Shown here piece by piece: positions 35,450-43,318 of a stretch of 64,000 nt of DNA (the stretch's first letter is position 1; every line of letters begins with the position of its first letter). This stretch comes from an uncultured Porphyromonadaceae bacterium (GTDB taxonomy: Bacteria > Bacteroidota > Bacteroidia > Bacteroidales > Barnesiellaceae_A): the NCBI GenBank assembly GCA_900538705.1, contig UPZG01000001.1, forward strand, positions 806,001-870,000, read 5' to 3'. The position numbers and the translations under genes are program-made. The notes below the pieces were generated by a model. It was not told where the DNA came from, did not search any database, and worked only from the letters and a program-made list of their open reading frames with translations.

Positions 35450-36024
35450 TACATTATTTTAATGCCTTTGTTTTCTAAGAATCTCTCAGTGATTAATTCT
35501 GCGAACATTCTTTTTGTTGAACCATAATCAAGCTTAGCAGTCATTTCAACTTGAAAATTTGTCAGCCTTTCAATAGCCTTTGCCTCTGTTTCACCGGCTT
35601 GACGCATTGCGATAAAATACAACACCATCTTATCATTCAACAAATGATGCAAATATGATTTCTCCATCATATCTAAGTTCTTTCTGCTTTTTTCCGCATC
35701 GGTGGCAACTTCTTCCATAAACTGATAGCAACAGTTACCAACCCATTTTCCCGGATTGTTCTGTAACCAATTCAGCAAATTGGAATTTACTTTTTCCACA
35801 GCCAGTGTGCCATATCGCTTTACTACATAGACGACAGATTCTTGAAAAGATGAGAACTTCGGCATCATTCCTGATTCAAATTCATCCCATACCATATTTG
35901 TAGTGTATGCTCGATACATAATGTTAATTAGTATCTTGTGAGGGTATTCTTTAGAATTGTAACGATTGCGCCAAGTTTGAATTTTTGAAACGCCTTCTGC
36001 AAAATCATTAGATAAATCAATCAT
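35449..36024 (-). CDS. Helical protein of unknown function in the DarT cassette
   Basis: 191 residues with no signal peptide. Mostly alpha-helical and aromatic: 'GVSKIQTWRNRYNSKEYPHKILINIMYRAYTTNMVWDEF', 'SVVYVVKRYGTLAVEKVNSNLLNWL', 'WVGNCCYQFMEEVATDAEKSRKNLDMMEKSYLHHLL', 'ERLTNFQVEMTAKLDYGSTKRMFAELI' (selected segments). I do not recognise a family. It overlaps the DarT-like start by one base and lies 14 bp after the TPR-like gene, so it is translationally linked to both. Confidence 0.75.
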   Translation of the reverse strand: MIDLSNDFAEGVSKIQTWRNRYNSKEYPHKILINIMYRAYTTNMVWDEFESGMMPKFSSFQESVVYVVKRYGTLAVEKVNSNLLNWLQNNPGKWVGNCCYQFMEEVATDAEKSRKNLDMMEKSYLHHLLNDKMVLYFIAMRQAGETEAKAIERLTNFQVEMTAKLDYGSTKRMFAELITERFLENKGIKIM

Positions 36025-36038
36025 AATTGTCGTATTTA

Positions 36039-36476
36039 TTAGTTATTATATCCTACCATAACAACATCGTCTATATCAGGGAAATGCTCTGTTAACTCGC
36101 ACCCATTTATTGACGCTCTAGTCCAGAGTTTATTAGCTTCAACGATATTTCCGAGTGCCTTTTCAGACAAAGCCTGAAAAGCGAACGAATCTCCAGAATG
36201 TGGTTTGATTATTTGGATTTTCTTACAAGTTGCGATTGTATCCTCATACATTTGAGCATAAAATTGGCTCAACATCAAATTAAAATACATTCGATAATCG
36301 TCAGCATCCAGTTCAGGAAAGAAGCCATAGCCCTTCATCGAAAAATATTCAGCGAATAACTTTGCGGCGAAAGAAAAATTCTTTTTCTGATATGCTTGTA
36401 CTGCAGTCCAAGCCTTTACCTTAATTTCAAATTCGCTGTGACGAGGTCGTCCAAATAATGAATCAAAAATACCCAT
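36039..36476 (-). CDS. Small TPR-like protein in the DarT cassette
   Basis: 145 residues. It opens 'MGIFDSLFGRPRHSEFEIKV' and continues with helix pairs spaced like TPR motifs: 'AVQAYQKKNFSFAAKLFAEYF', 'MYFNLMLSQFYAQMYEDTIATC', 'DSFAFQALSEKALGNIVEANKLWTRAS'. Probably a protein-interaction module. No enzyme motif. AT-rich with the rest of the cassette. Confidence 0.75.
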   Translation of the reverse strand: MGIFDSLFGRPRHSEFEIKVKAWTAVQAYQKKNFSFAAKLFAEYFSMKGYGFFPELDADDYRMYFNLMLSQFYAQMYEDTIATCKKIQIIKPHSGDSFAFQALSEKALGNIVEANKLWTRASINGCELTEHFPDIDDVVMVGYNN

Positions 36477-36516
36477 CGTGTTATTTTCTCATGTAAGTTA
36501 TTTCCAGTTTCTGAGC

Positions 36517-36867
36517 CTATAACAATATGTACAAATAATGCATGTCTTCCCCATAAGCGCCACCGCCACCACCTGTGGCATTAGCCATCTTTTCGTTGTA
36601 CTTAGGATCGGTTTTATACAGATTAACAAAATCTCTTTCAAGTGATCTCACATACGATTCTGAAGTAGTGCGGTATAAGAGTATCATTCGCTCATGGTTG
36701 CGCCATTCATGTTCAATACTTCTTCGATATGGCCGGTTTGTTATCCCGATATAAAACCATTCATTTTTAGTGATATAATTGCTTACAGAGCATTTTAGCC
36801 GCATCATCAATCCTGCAGTTAAATGTCCGTGTCTACAACGATTTTCCGGAATAACGTGGTCCTTCAT
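36517..36867 (-). CDS. GIY-YIG-like protein at the head of the DarT cassette
   Basis: 116 residues. 'EWFYIGITNRPYRRSIEHEW' resembles the GIY-YIG nuclease core (Tyr-Ile-Gly at 39-41, Arg48/49 as the catalytic arginine), followed by 'MILLYRTTS', 'VRSLERDFVNLY' (Glu77 in the metal position) and a glycine-rich 'GGGGGAYG' before 'HYLYILL'. The first 30 residues carry Cys/His ('NRCRHGHL', 'KCSVSNY') of unclear use. Nuclease activity is inferred. It starts 16 bp after the stop of the lipoprotein gene, so the cassette may read through from that promoter. Confidence 0.65.
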   Translation of the reverse strand: MKDHVIPENRCRHGHLTAGLMMRLKCSVSNYITKNEWFYIGITNRPYRRSIEHEWRNHERMILLYRTTSESYVRSLERDFVNLYKTDPKYNEKMANATGGGGGAYGEDMHYLYILL

Positions 36868-36883
36868 ATTGAGAATGTATTAT

Positions 36884-37735
36884 TTACGGCTCGCTCTCCT
36901 GACGCGCGCTTTCCAGTTTCATCAGTTGTGCGTCGGCCAGTTCGAGTTGTTTTATGCCATACTCGCGGCGTTTTGACAGGGAGTCTACCGTTGCGAGCGC
37001 TTGTGACAGCCGGTATGTCTCGGCAATGGCGAGTCGGGCGTTTTTGTCGAGCGGAATGGAGTAGTTGCTCCCGCCGGTAAACTGTACGGTGAGTTTCTTG
37101 TCGTTCGACAGTGCGATAAGCTCGGCAACCTCGTGGCACTGCGACTTGTTGTATGTTATCATTTCGGTGCTTTTCCCGTCGTCGGTAAAGCGGTAGTTGC
37201 GTGCGCCGTCGTAGGCTATCGCCGCTGTTTCGCAGTAGCTGCCGTCGGGTCTCTTCACCCGTATGCCGGTGTGGTTTATGCCTTTGTTGCCATTGTAGAT
37301 ACTTATGAGCCTAAACTCGCCACTCTCGGTAACCTGTGCGCGCAGGCCGCTGCCGGTGATGGCTTGTCCCGGACGGCTTTTCTTGTACACGTAGTTGCGC
37401 TCGGTTTGGTATTCGCTTTCGCGCGACAACTCGAAGAGCGGTTTCAATGCATCAAGTTCTTTCTTGGCCATGTTGTAGAGGCTGTCGGTAGTCAGCAGGT
37501 CATGCTCATACACCTTCTGGTTGATGCGACATTGCAGCACCATACCATCTCTGATAGCATCGAAAGCCTTGGGGTAGCTTGCCTCTATGCTGTCTATCCA
37601 TATTTTGGCGGCATAGTAGTTACCTTCGTTGTAGTAACTTTCGGCTTGTGCATACAATTGTTCTGCTTTTTTCTCATCACTTGTGCAAGCCGAGGCCAGC
37701 AAAGTTACGAGTATCAGTAAACATCCGTTTTTCAT
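36884..37735 (-). CDS. Lipoprotein with N-terminal TPR-like helices, unknown
   Basis: 283 residues. Lipobox 'LLASAC' places the lipid on Cys17. Then 'KKAEQLYAQAESYYNEGNYYAAKIWIDSIEASYPKAF' is a TPR-like pair, followed by a beta-rich middle ('FRLISIYNGNKGINHTGIRVKRPDG', 'IAYDGARNYRF') and a charged helical C-terminus. No known function. Codon use is like the GC-richer genes to its right, unlike the cassette to its left. Confidence 0.8.
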   Translation of the reverse strand: MKNGCLLILVTLLASACTSDEKKAEQLYAQAESYYNEGNYYAAKIWIDSIEASYPKAFDAIRDGMVLQCRINQKVYEHDLLTTDSLYNMAKKELDALKPLFELSRESEYQTERNYVYKKSRPGQAITGSGLRAQVTESGEFRLISIYNGNKGINHTGIRVKRPDGSYCETAAIAYDGARNYRFTDDGKSTEMITYNKSQCHEVAELIALSNDKKLTVQFTGGSNYSIPLDKNARLAIAETYRLSQALATVDSLSKRREYGIKQLELADAQLMKLESARQESEP

Positions 37736-37759
37736 ACGATATGTGGTTATGTATATTCC

Positions 37760-39967
37760 TTATATGTTGCCTCTTTCAACGCCTTTCACTCCTTTTATGG
37801 TCTTTAGCTTTTTGATGAGGCTATTGAGTGTCGAAATGTCGTCGATAAGTACCGAGATGTGCCCTTGGAACAAGCCGTCTTCAGAGTCGATGGCAATGCT
37901 TCGCAATGATACGTTCTTCTCTTTGTTGATAATAGACGATATGTTGGTTACAATACCTATGTCGTCTTGCCCTACCACACGTAGTGTAGCAGTGTATTGT
38001 GTGCCCGTTTTTCCAGCCCATCGTGCATTGATGACGCGGTAGCCATATCGTTCCTTGATGTGTGCTGCATTGGGGCAGTCGTTGCGGTGTATCTTGATAG
38101 AGCCTTCGGTAGAGATGAATCCGAATATATCATCGCCGAAGACAGGCGTACAGCATTTGGCAAGCTTGTAGTTCACACCTTTTACATTACCTCCTATCAC
38201 CAGTTCGTCGTCTACACGTTTGTTATCGGTAGGCGCCATTTCATACTCTTCGGCAGTACGTGTCTCGGTATTTTCTTGGTTGTCACGCTCATAACAGTTG
38301 ACGTACAATCCTATGACGTCGTTGATATTGATTTTCCCTTCACCGATTTTTACATAAAAGTCGGTAACCGTTTTATACCCCATCTTTTTGATGAGGCGCA
38401 TAAGCAAGGCTTCGTCAATCTCTATTTTGCGGTTTTTGAAGCGTCGCATGAGCATCTCTTTGCCAATTTCGGCACTTTTGTTGGCAATTTCGTTGAGAGC
38501 TTGCTTTATTTTGGTACGGGTCTTGGCCGAGAAAGCAATATTGAGCCAGTCTTGCTTGGGCTTCTGGTTGGCCGATGTGATGACCTCTATGGTGTCGCCG
38601 CTTTTCAATACATATCTGATGGTCTTGTTTTTCCCATTGACCCGTCCACCGGTACAGGTACAGCCTATCTTAGAGTGGATAAGGAATGCAAAGTCGAGCA
38701 ACGTAGAGCCGTATGGGAGTTTGTATAGGTCGCCCTTGGGCGAGAATACGAAGACCTCCTTATCGTAAATATCCATACGGAAGTCTTTGATTTGCTCTAA
38801 CGAATCGTCACTTTCCGACTCTAATATCTCGCGCACACTGTTCATCATCTCGTCGAGGTTGTTCTCGCTCTTGATGCCTTTGTATTTCCAGTGGGCAGCA
38901 ATACCACGTTCGGCCACCTCGTCCATTCGGCGGGTTCGTATCTGTACCTCCACCCACTTTTTGTCAGGCCCAAGAACCGTGATGTGCAGCGATTCGTAAC
39001 CGTTGCTTTTGGGTATCGAGAGCCAATCTTTCATACGGGCGGGGTTGGGCATGTACATGTTGGTGATGATAGAGAATGCTCGCCAACAATCGCCTATTTC
39101 CTGCTTTCCCTCGCTGTCGAGGATGACACGGATGGCAAAAAGGTCGTATATGCCTTCTACATCTATCTGTTGTTTCTTCATTTTGTTCCAAATGGAATAG
39201 ATAGATTTTGTTCGGCCCTTTATCTCAAAATGGAGGCCTTCCTCTTCCAAGCGTTCTTTTACCGGTTTTATAAAGGCTGCGATATACTCATCACGATATT
39301 TCTTCTTGGCATTCAGTTCGTGTGCAATGAGGTCGTATGTAGGACGGTTGGTGTATTTGAGGGAGAGGTCTTCCAATTCCGATTTTATCTTATACAATCC
39401 CAGCCGGTGCGATAATGGAGCATATAAGTATGATACCTCGGTTGCCACTTCGCGTCGAAAATCTTCGTCGGGATGGTGGTTTATCATACGCATCAGGCTT
39501 AGGCGGTCGGCTATCATGATGAAGATAACGCGGATGTCCTCGGCAAACGAGAGCAATAATTTCTTGAAGTTCTCATTGCTTATGGCTGCGTGCTTTTCGT
39601 ACAAGCTGTTGGCCTTGGTGAGTCCACGAATGATTTTGGCCGTATCGGCACCAAATTGCTTTTCAATATCTTCTATGGTAGAGTGGTGTTGGGCTACAAT
39701 AGGGTAGATAAGCACAGATATGAGCATATTGCGTTCTTGCCCTATCTTTTCACACAGAATAAAAGCCGTATTAATGTTGCGTAGCAAAAGGTTGAGTTCT
39801 TTTTCGTCGCGAGGATATGCGCCGACAGTAGCAGCCTCTTTTATCAGCTTGCTTACCTGCCTGCGGTCGTCATAAGTAAAAGTCTCGCGGGTGATATCTA
39901 CCAAATGTCTATAGCACGCGCGAAACTCTGACCATTCAGTTTCTGTAAAAAAATAACCCTCATTCAT
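37760..39967 (-). CDS. RelA/SpoT homologue with destroyed HD hydrolase site, (p)ppGpp synthetase
   Basis: 735 residues in the long RSH order. The N-terminal HD region is recognisable ('VEDT'-like 'TIEDIEKQFGADTAKIIRGLTK', 'ATEVSYLYAPLSHRLGLYKIKSELEDLSLKY') but the HD pair 'LLHD' reads 'LIYP' (Tyr88, Pro89), the upstream HP histidine is gone and 'ADRLHNMRT' reads 'ADRLSLMRM'. The synthetase is intact: 'IKGRTKSIYSIWNKM', 'IYDLFAIRVIL', 'SNGYESLHITV', 'WVEVQIRTRRMDEVAERGIAAHWKYK'. TGS (~400-460, 'FVFSPKGDLYKLPYGSTLLDFAFLIHSKIG'), Cys-rich ('NYKLAKCCTPVFGDDIFGF...IHRNDCPNA') and ACT ends follow. So I predict synthesis but no hydrolysis. Confidence 0.88.
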   Translation of the reverse strand: MNEGYFFTETEWSEFRACYRHLVDITRETFTYDDRRQVSKLIKEAATVGAYPRDEKELNLLLRNINTAFILCEKIGQERNMLISVLIYPIVAQHHSTIEDIEKQFGADTAKIIRGLTKANSLYEKHAAISNENFKKLLLSFAEDIRVIFIMIADRLSLMRMINHHPDEDFRREVATEVSYLYAPLSHRLGLYKIKSELEDLSLKYTNRPTYDLIAHELNAKKKYRDEYIAAFIKPVKERLEEEGLHFEIKGRTKSIYSIWNKMKKQQIDVEGIYDLFAIRVILDSEGKQEIGDCWRAFSIITNMYMPNPARMKDWLSIPKSNGYESLHITVLGPDKKWVEVQIRTRRMDEVAERGIAAHWKYKGIKSENNLDEMMNSVREILESESDDSLEQIKDFRMDIYDKEVFVFSPKGDLYKLPYGSTLLDFAFLIHSKIGCTCTGGRVNGKNKTIRYVLKSGDTIEVITSANQKPKQDWLNIAFSAKTRTKIKQALNEIANKSAEIGKEMLMRRFKNRKIEIDEALLMRLIKKMGYKTVTDFYVKIGEGKININDVIGLYVNCYERDNQENTETRTAEEYEMAPTDNKRVDDELVIGGNVKGVNYKLAKCCTPVFGDDIFGFISTEGSIKIHRNDCPNAAHIKERYGYRVINARWAGKTGTQYTATLRVVGQDDIGIVTNISSIINKEKNVSLRSIAIDSEDGLFQGHISVLIDDISTLNSLIKKLKTIKGVKGVERGNI

Positions 39968-39989
39968 ATCAATCGGCTTTAAACGACTT

Positions 39990-39997
39990 CAAAAGTA
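39990..39997 (-). promoter_or_regulatory. Promoter -7 element of the RSH gene
   Basis: Minus strand reads TACTTTTG, 23 bp before the ATG at 39967. Confidence 0.5.
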
Positions 39998-40069
39998 AAA
40001 CTTTCTGACGAGAAAAAGAACCAAATTCAGGAATTTTTGTTTACATTTATATCCTAAATGCTTTTTTGT

Positions 40070-41146
40070 ATGAAACAAACAATTTTTTTATTTTCGGTAC
40101 TTCTTGCATTGTCGTTTGGTAGTTTCGACGCTCGAGCATGCACCGGCATTACACTACATGCTGCCGATGGCAGCCACGTGGTAGGGCGTACGATAGAGTG
40201 GGGAGAGAGTGCCCTTAAAAGCGATTATGTAGTAGCTCCGCGTGGTTATCGTTGGCAATCGTTTACTCCCTCGGGGCATAATGGTGCAAAGGTGGTAGCC
40301 CGCTATGGATTGGTAGGACTCAGTGTGGTAGAGCCGGCCTTTATAGCCGAAGGTATCAATGAAAAAGGTCTCTCGGCCGGTCTTTTCTATTTCCCCGGTT
40401 ACGGTGAATATGAAGCCTATGATGCGTCGAGTAACGATATTACTATTGCTGACTTACAGTTGGTTGCATGGATGTTATCGCAGTTTGCCACCGTCGATGA
40501 GGTGATGGCTGCCATACCTACCATTAAAGTCGTAGGGCTATATCCCAACGCTTCTACGGTGCATTGGCGCATAGCCGATCCAAGTGGCAAACAATATGTA
40601 CTTGAATATATAGACGGAGAGCCGCATTTCTACGAAAACAAGATAGGTGTGCTTACCAACTCGCCCGGTTTCGAGTGGCAGGTGACAAATCTCAATAACT
40701 ATGTCAATCTGTATCCTGGCTCGGCTAATCCACAGCAATTAGGCGGCGTAGAGCTTGCACCTTTTGGAGCCGGTTCGGGGTTCCTCGGTATTCCGGGTGA
40801 CGTGACACCTCCGTCACGTTTTGTACGGGCTGCTTTCTATGCTAATACGGCACCGGTGCCCAAGACTGCTTTTGATGCCATGACACAGTCTTTCCATATA
40901 CTCAATAACTTTGATGTGCCCATAGGTATAGAACACCCCATTGGAAAGGCTCCCGATATACCTGCGGCTACACAATGGACTACAGTGACCGATATGACTA
41001 ACCGTCGCATTTATTATCGCACGGCTTACAACTTCAATATCCGTTGCATTGATTGCTCTACAATCGATTTTGCACGTGTAGCTTATACAAGTAAGCCACT
41101 CGATGAAGTGCAACGGCAACCTGTAGAAATGCTTACCATAAAATAG
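40070..41146 (+). CDS. Choloylglycine hydrolase-family enzyme (bile salt hydrolase/penicillin acylase type)
   Basis: 358 residues from ATG 40070 (an in-frame ATG at 40058 is possible). Signal peptide 'MKQTIFLFSVLLALSFGSFDARA' is removed to leave a catalytic N-terminal Cys ('ARACTGITLHAADGS'), the Ntn nucleophile. 'HVVGRTIEWGES' carries the conserved Arg but Glu-Trp where bile salt hydrolases have Asp; 'NEKGLSAGLFYFPGYGEY', 'VLTNSPGFEWQVTNLNNY' (Asn of the oxyanion hole) and 'PSRFVRAAFY' (Arg228 equivalent) are conserved. Periplasmic. It may deconjugate bile acids or other N-acyl amides; substrate cannot be told. Confidence 0.85.
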   Translation: MKQTIFLFSVLLALSFGSFDARACTGITLHAADGSHVVGRTIEWGESALKSDYVVAPRGYRWQSFTPSGHNGAKVVARYGLVGLSVVEPAFIAEGINEKGLSAGLFYFPGYGEYEAYDASSNDITIADLQLVAWMLSQFATVDEVMAAIPTIKVVGLYPNASTVHWRIADPSGKQYVLEYIDGEPHFYENKIGVLTNSPGFEWQVTNLNNYVNLYPGSANPQQLGGVELAPFGAGSGFLGIPGDVTPPSRFVRAAFYANTAPVPKTAFDAMTQSFHILNNFDVPIGIEHPIGKAPDIPAATQWTTVTDMTNRRIYYRTAYNFNIRCIDCSTIDFARVAYTSKPLDEVQRQPVEMLTIK

Positions 41147-41188
41147 ACCCGGTGTGATATTCTTGAGACAATTTTCCTTATGATGAGT

Positions 41189-41232
41189 TTGCGTCACGCA
41201 GTAACCTGTGAAATGGTTGTTGCGTGACGCAA
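41189..41232. repeat. Perfect 12-bp inverted repeat hairpin
   Basis: TTGCGTCACGCA (41189-41200) and TGCGTGACGCAA (41221-41232) pair fully; inside them AACC/GGTT adds four pairs. No T run follows. A second weaker hairpin, CAGAGA...TCTCTG plus seven T's, at about 41273-41312 may be the terminator for this convergent pair. Confidence 0.75.
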
Positions 41233-41435
41233 GTGTGACGAAATAGTAGAGTATATTTCAGAAGCAGAGATAAAAGTGGTAATCCTTGCCCGTCTCTGTT
41301 TTTTTATTTGAAATTTGAATATTACGGTGCTATATAGATGTTCTCTCATTATGCCGAAAAATGGCAAAGAGAGACAATGCCACTTGACCGGTAAAAATAC
41401 GTATGACTTATGCGAATAAGCTGGAAAGTATGTTT

Positions 41436-41927
41436 TTACATATTTTCAGTTTCTGCTTTTTTCTGTAGCGTCACCTTAAATAAGGACTCCAGTTTTTCGC
41501 GGCATTCGCTGTATGCTTCATCTAACGATATAAGGGCATGGTCGACATCTTGAAACATATCGTTTGCATAATGTTCAATATCATCGTAATTTTTAGATTT
41601 TTTATAATTAAAATCTTCTTCTGCTACGCTATCGTTCGCATCTTTGATAAATTCGGAACTAATATAATAGTTTATGGTCTTGCCGCTTTCTTCTGTTATT
41701 TCGCAGCAGAAAAAGTCGGTCACATCCATTTGAAAAACATTGCAGATGTGCAGCAGAATGTCAACGTTGAGGTTGCCTCCTCTTACGGCTTTCCCCACTG
41801 TGTTCTTGTCGATGTCCAGTATTTTTGCAGCTTCTTTATATGTAATGTTGTTTTGTTGCAAATATTGGCGCAGCTTTTCTCCTGTATATTGAAACTGTTT
41901 CGACAAGCTCCTCTCTTTCGCTTCCAT
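41436..41927 (-). CDS. XRE-family regulator
   Basis: 163 residues. The N-terminus holds a helix-turn-helix of Cro/C1 type: 'EKLRQYLQQNNITYKEAAKILDIDKNTVGKAVRGGNLNVDILLHICNVFQMDVTDFF' with the expected Q/K-EAAK-turn-TVGKA arrangement. The rest is acidic and helical ('DIEHYANDMFQDVDHALISLDEAYSECREKLESLFK', key segment only), probably for dimerisation. Single-gene unit. Target unknown. The 302 bp gap to lpxK (41928-42229) shows no gene I can support. Confidence 0.85.
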   Translation of the reverse strand: MEAKERSLSKQFQYTGEKLRQYLQQNNITYKEAAKILDIDKNTVGKAVRGGNLNVDILLHICNVFQMDVTDFFCCEITEESGKTINYYISSEFIKDANDSVAEEDFNYKKSKNYDDIEHYANDMFQDVDHALISLDEAYSECREKLESLFKVTLQKKAETENM

Positions 41928-42229
41928 AATTTGCCGTTTGTTCTTGACTTAAAATATTAGTTTCGTGTGTACTAATATAGTCATTTTCTGATAATTGTAA
42001 AAGAGGATGCAGACGTGAACCCTTGCGAAGAGCTGCTCTTATAGTAATTGATGAGGAGGCAAAACAGAAGGATGAAGAGGTAGAATATAAGGCGTTTTGT
42101 TGTGGCGAATTGTGCAATCTTTTTCGATAAAGTCACCTCGTACTTGATAGTTTTATTATAGTGTATTGCTTTCCGGTATGTGAATGTCGGTAAGGTTGCG
42201 TCGAATATGAAGTTTTGCGGTTTTATGAG

Positions 42230-43318
42230 TTATTCCCCTTGTCTTTTCAGTTTCTTCTCAATGGCATCGGTAACGAGTTGTTGTAGTGTTAGTCCGTCGG
42301 GGCGGTCTTGCATGGAGATGACAAGCGGGATGACATATAATCGGTCGGTTATGGCTGTCGGCAGATTCATGCCGTAAAGGCGGGCTGCATCCTTCTCGGT
42401 GGTAATGATAGCGGTAGGTTGCGGAGCATTGTTGATGCGGCATACAAGTTTGTCTATTTCGGCCTGAGTGAAGTTATGATGGTCGGGATAGGCAAGCAAT
42501 GTAGCGTTGGGGTAGTATTGCTCTATGTGTCTTTGCAGAGGCAAAGGATTGGCTATGCCTGTAAGTATAAATAGATGACCGTTGGGCGCTATGTTGGGTA
42601 GTGGCTTGGTTTGCTTACTGGTAAAATGTAGTGGATTTCCGTAGACGATAGACGAAGCAAATAAGCGTGTAGGGTTGCAGTGCAGTTGGGCAGCCTCTTC
42701 GGCATATTGTGCAGCTGTGAGTTGGGTAGGACATTTGCTGATGACGACGGCATCGGCACGTTGTATCCCCTGCATAGGTTCTCGCAATCGCCCGGCAGGA
42801 AGAGGGTAGTCGGCATATATAGGGCGATTGTAGTCGTTTAGTACAATTGCAAATGTAGGACGCACGTAACGGTGCTGGTAGGCGTCGTCGAGTAATATGA
42901 CTTGTAAGGAAGGGTCTACTGATAGCAGACGTGTGATTCCGCGTCGGCGGTTGGCGTCGACGGCTACTGTGACATGGGGAAATTTGCGATGTATTTGGTA
43001 TGGTTCATCGCCTATGAGTGCTGCGGTGCTGTTCTCATCGGCAAGAAGAAATCCGTGGCTTTTGCGTCGGTATCCACGGCTTAGTATGGCCACGCGGTAG
43101 TGTTGCGATAGCCATGCTGTTAGCCACTCTATGTGAGGCGTTTTACCTGTACCGCCCACTGTGAGGTTGCCTACAGAGATGACAGGAACAGGAAACTCTT
43201 CGACCGGCAAGAGCTTGCAGTCGAAGAGTTTGTTCCGTACTGTTACCACTGCCGAGTAGATGGCCGCAAGAGGTATCAGGGTACGATGCAGATGGGGAAT
43301 GTCGACACCGTGAGGCAT
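42230..43318 (-). CDS. lpxK: Tetraacyldisaccharide 4'-kinase
   Basis: 362 residues. Adds the 4'-phosphate to the lipid A precursor at the inner membrane. Start ATG 43318 overlaps the sppA stop as TAATG; an in-frame ATG at 43348 lies inside sppA and is rejected. Hydrophobic N-terminus 'LIPLAAIYSAVVTVRNKLFD', Walker A 'VGNLTVGGTGKTPHIEWL', 'ILSRGYRRKSHGF', 'LIGDEPYQIHRKFP', 'VILLDDAYQHRYVRP' (DDxxQHR) and 'PDHHNFTQAEI' are family hallmarks. Confidence 0.95.
   Translation of the reverse strand: MPHGVDIPHLHRTLIPLAAIYSAVVTVRNKLFDCKLLPVEEFPVPVISVGNLTVGGTGKTPHIEWLTAWLSQHYRVAILSRGYRRKSHGFLLADENSTAALIGDEPYQIHRKFPHVTVAVDANRRRGITRLLSVDPSLQVILLDDAYQHRYVRPTFAIVLNDYNRPIYADYPLPAGRLREPMQGIQRADAVVISKCPTQLTAAQYAEEAAQLHCNPTRLFASSIVYGNPLHFTSKQTKPLPNIAPNGHLFILTGIANPLPLQRHIEQYYPNATLLAYPDHHNFTQAEIDKLVCRINNAPQPTAIITTEKDAARLYGMNLPTAITDRLYVIPLVISMQDRPDGLTLQQLVTDAIEKKLKRQGE

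Noticed and set aside
41836..42117. Minus-strand 93-codon frame upstream of the XRE gene
   Set aside because: Overlaps the XRE coding start in another frame and has low-complexity serine-rich sequence.
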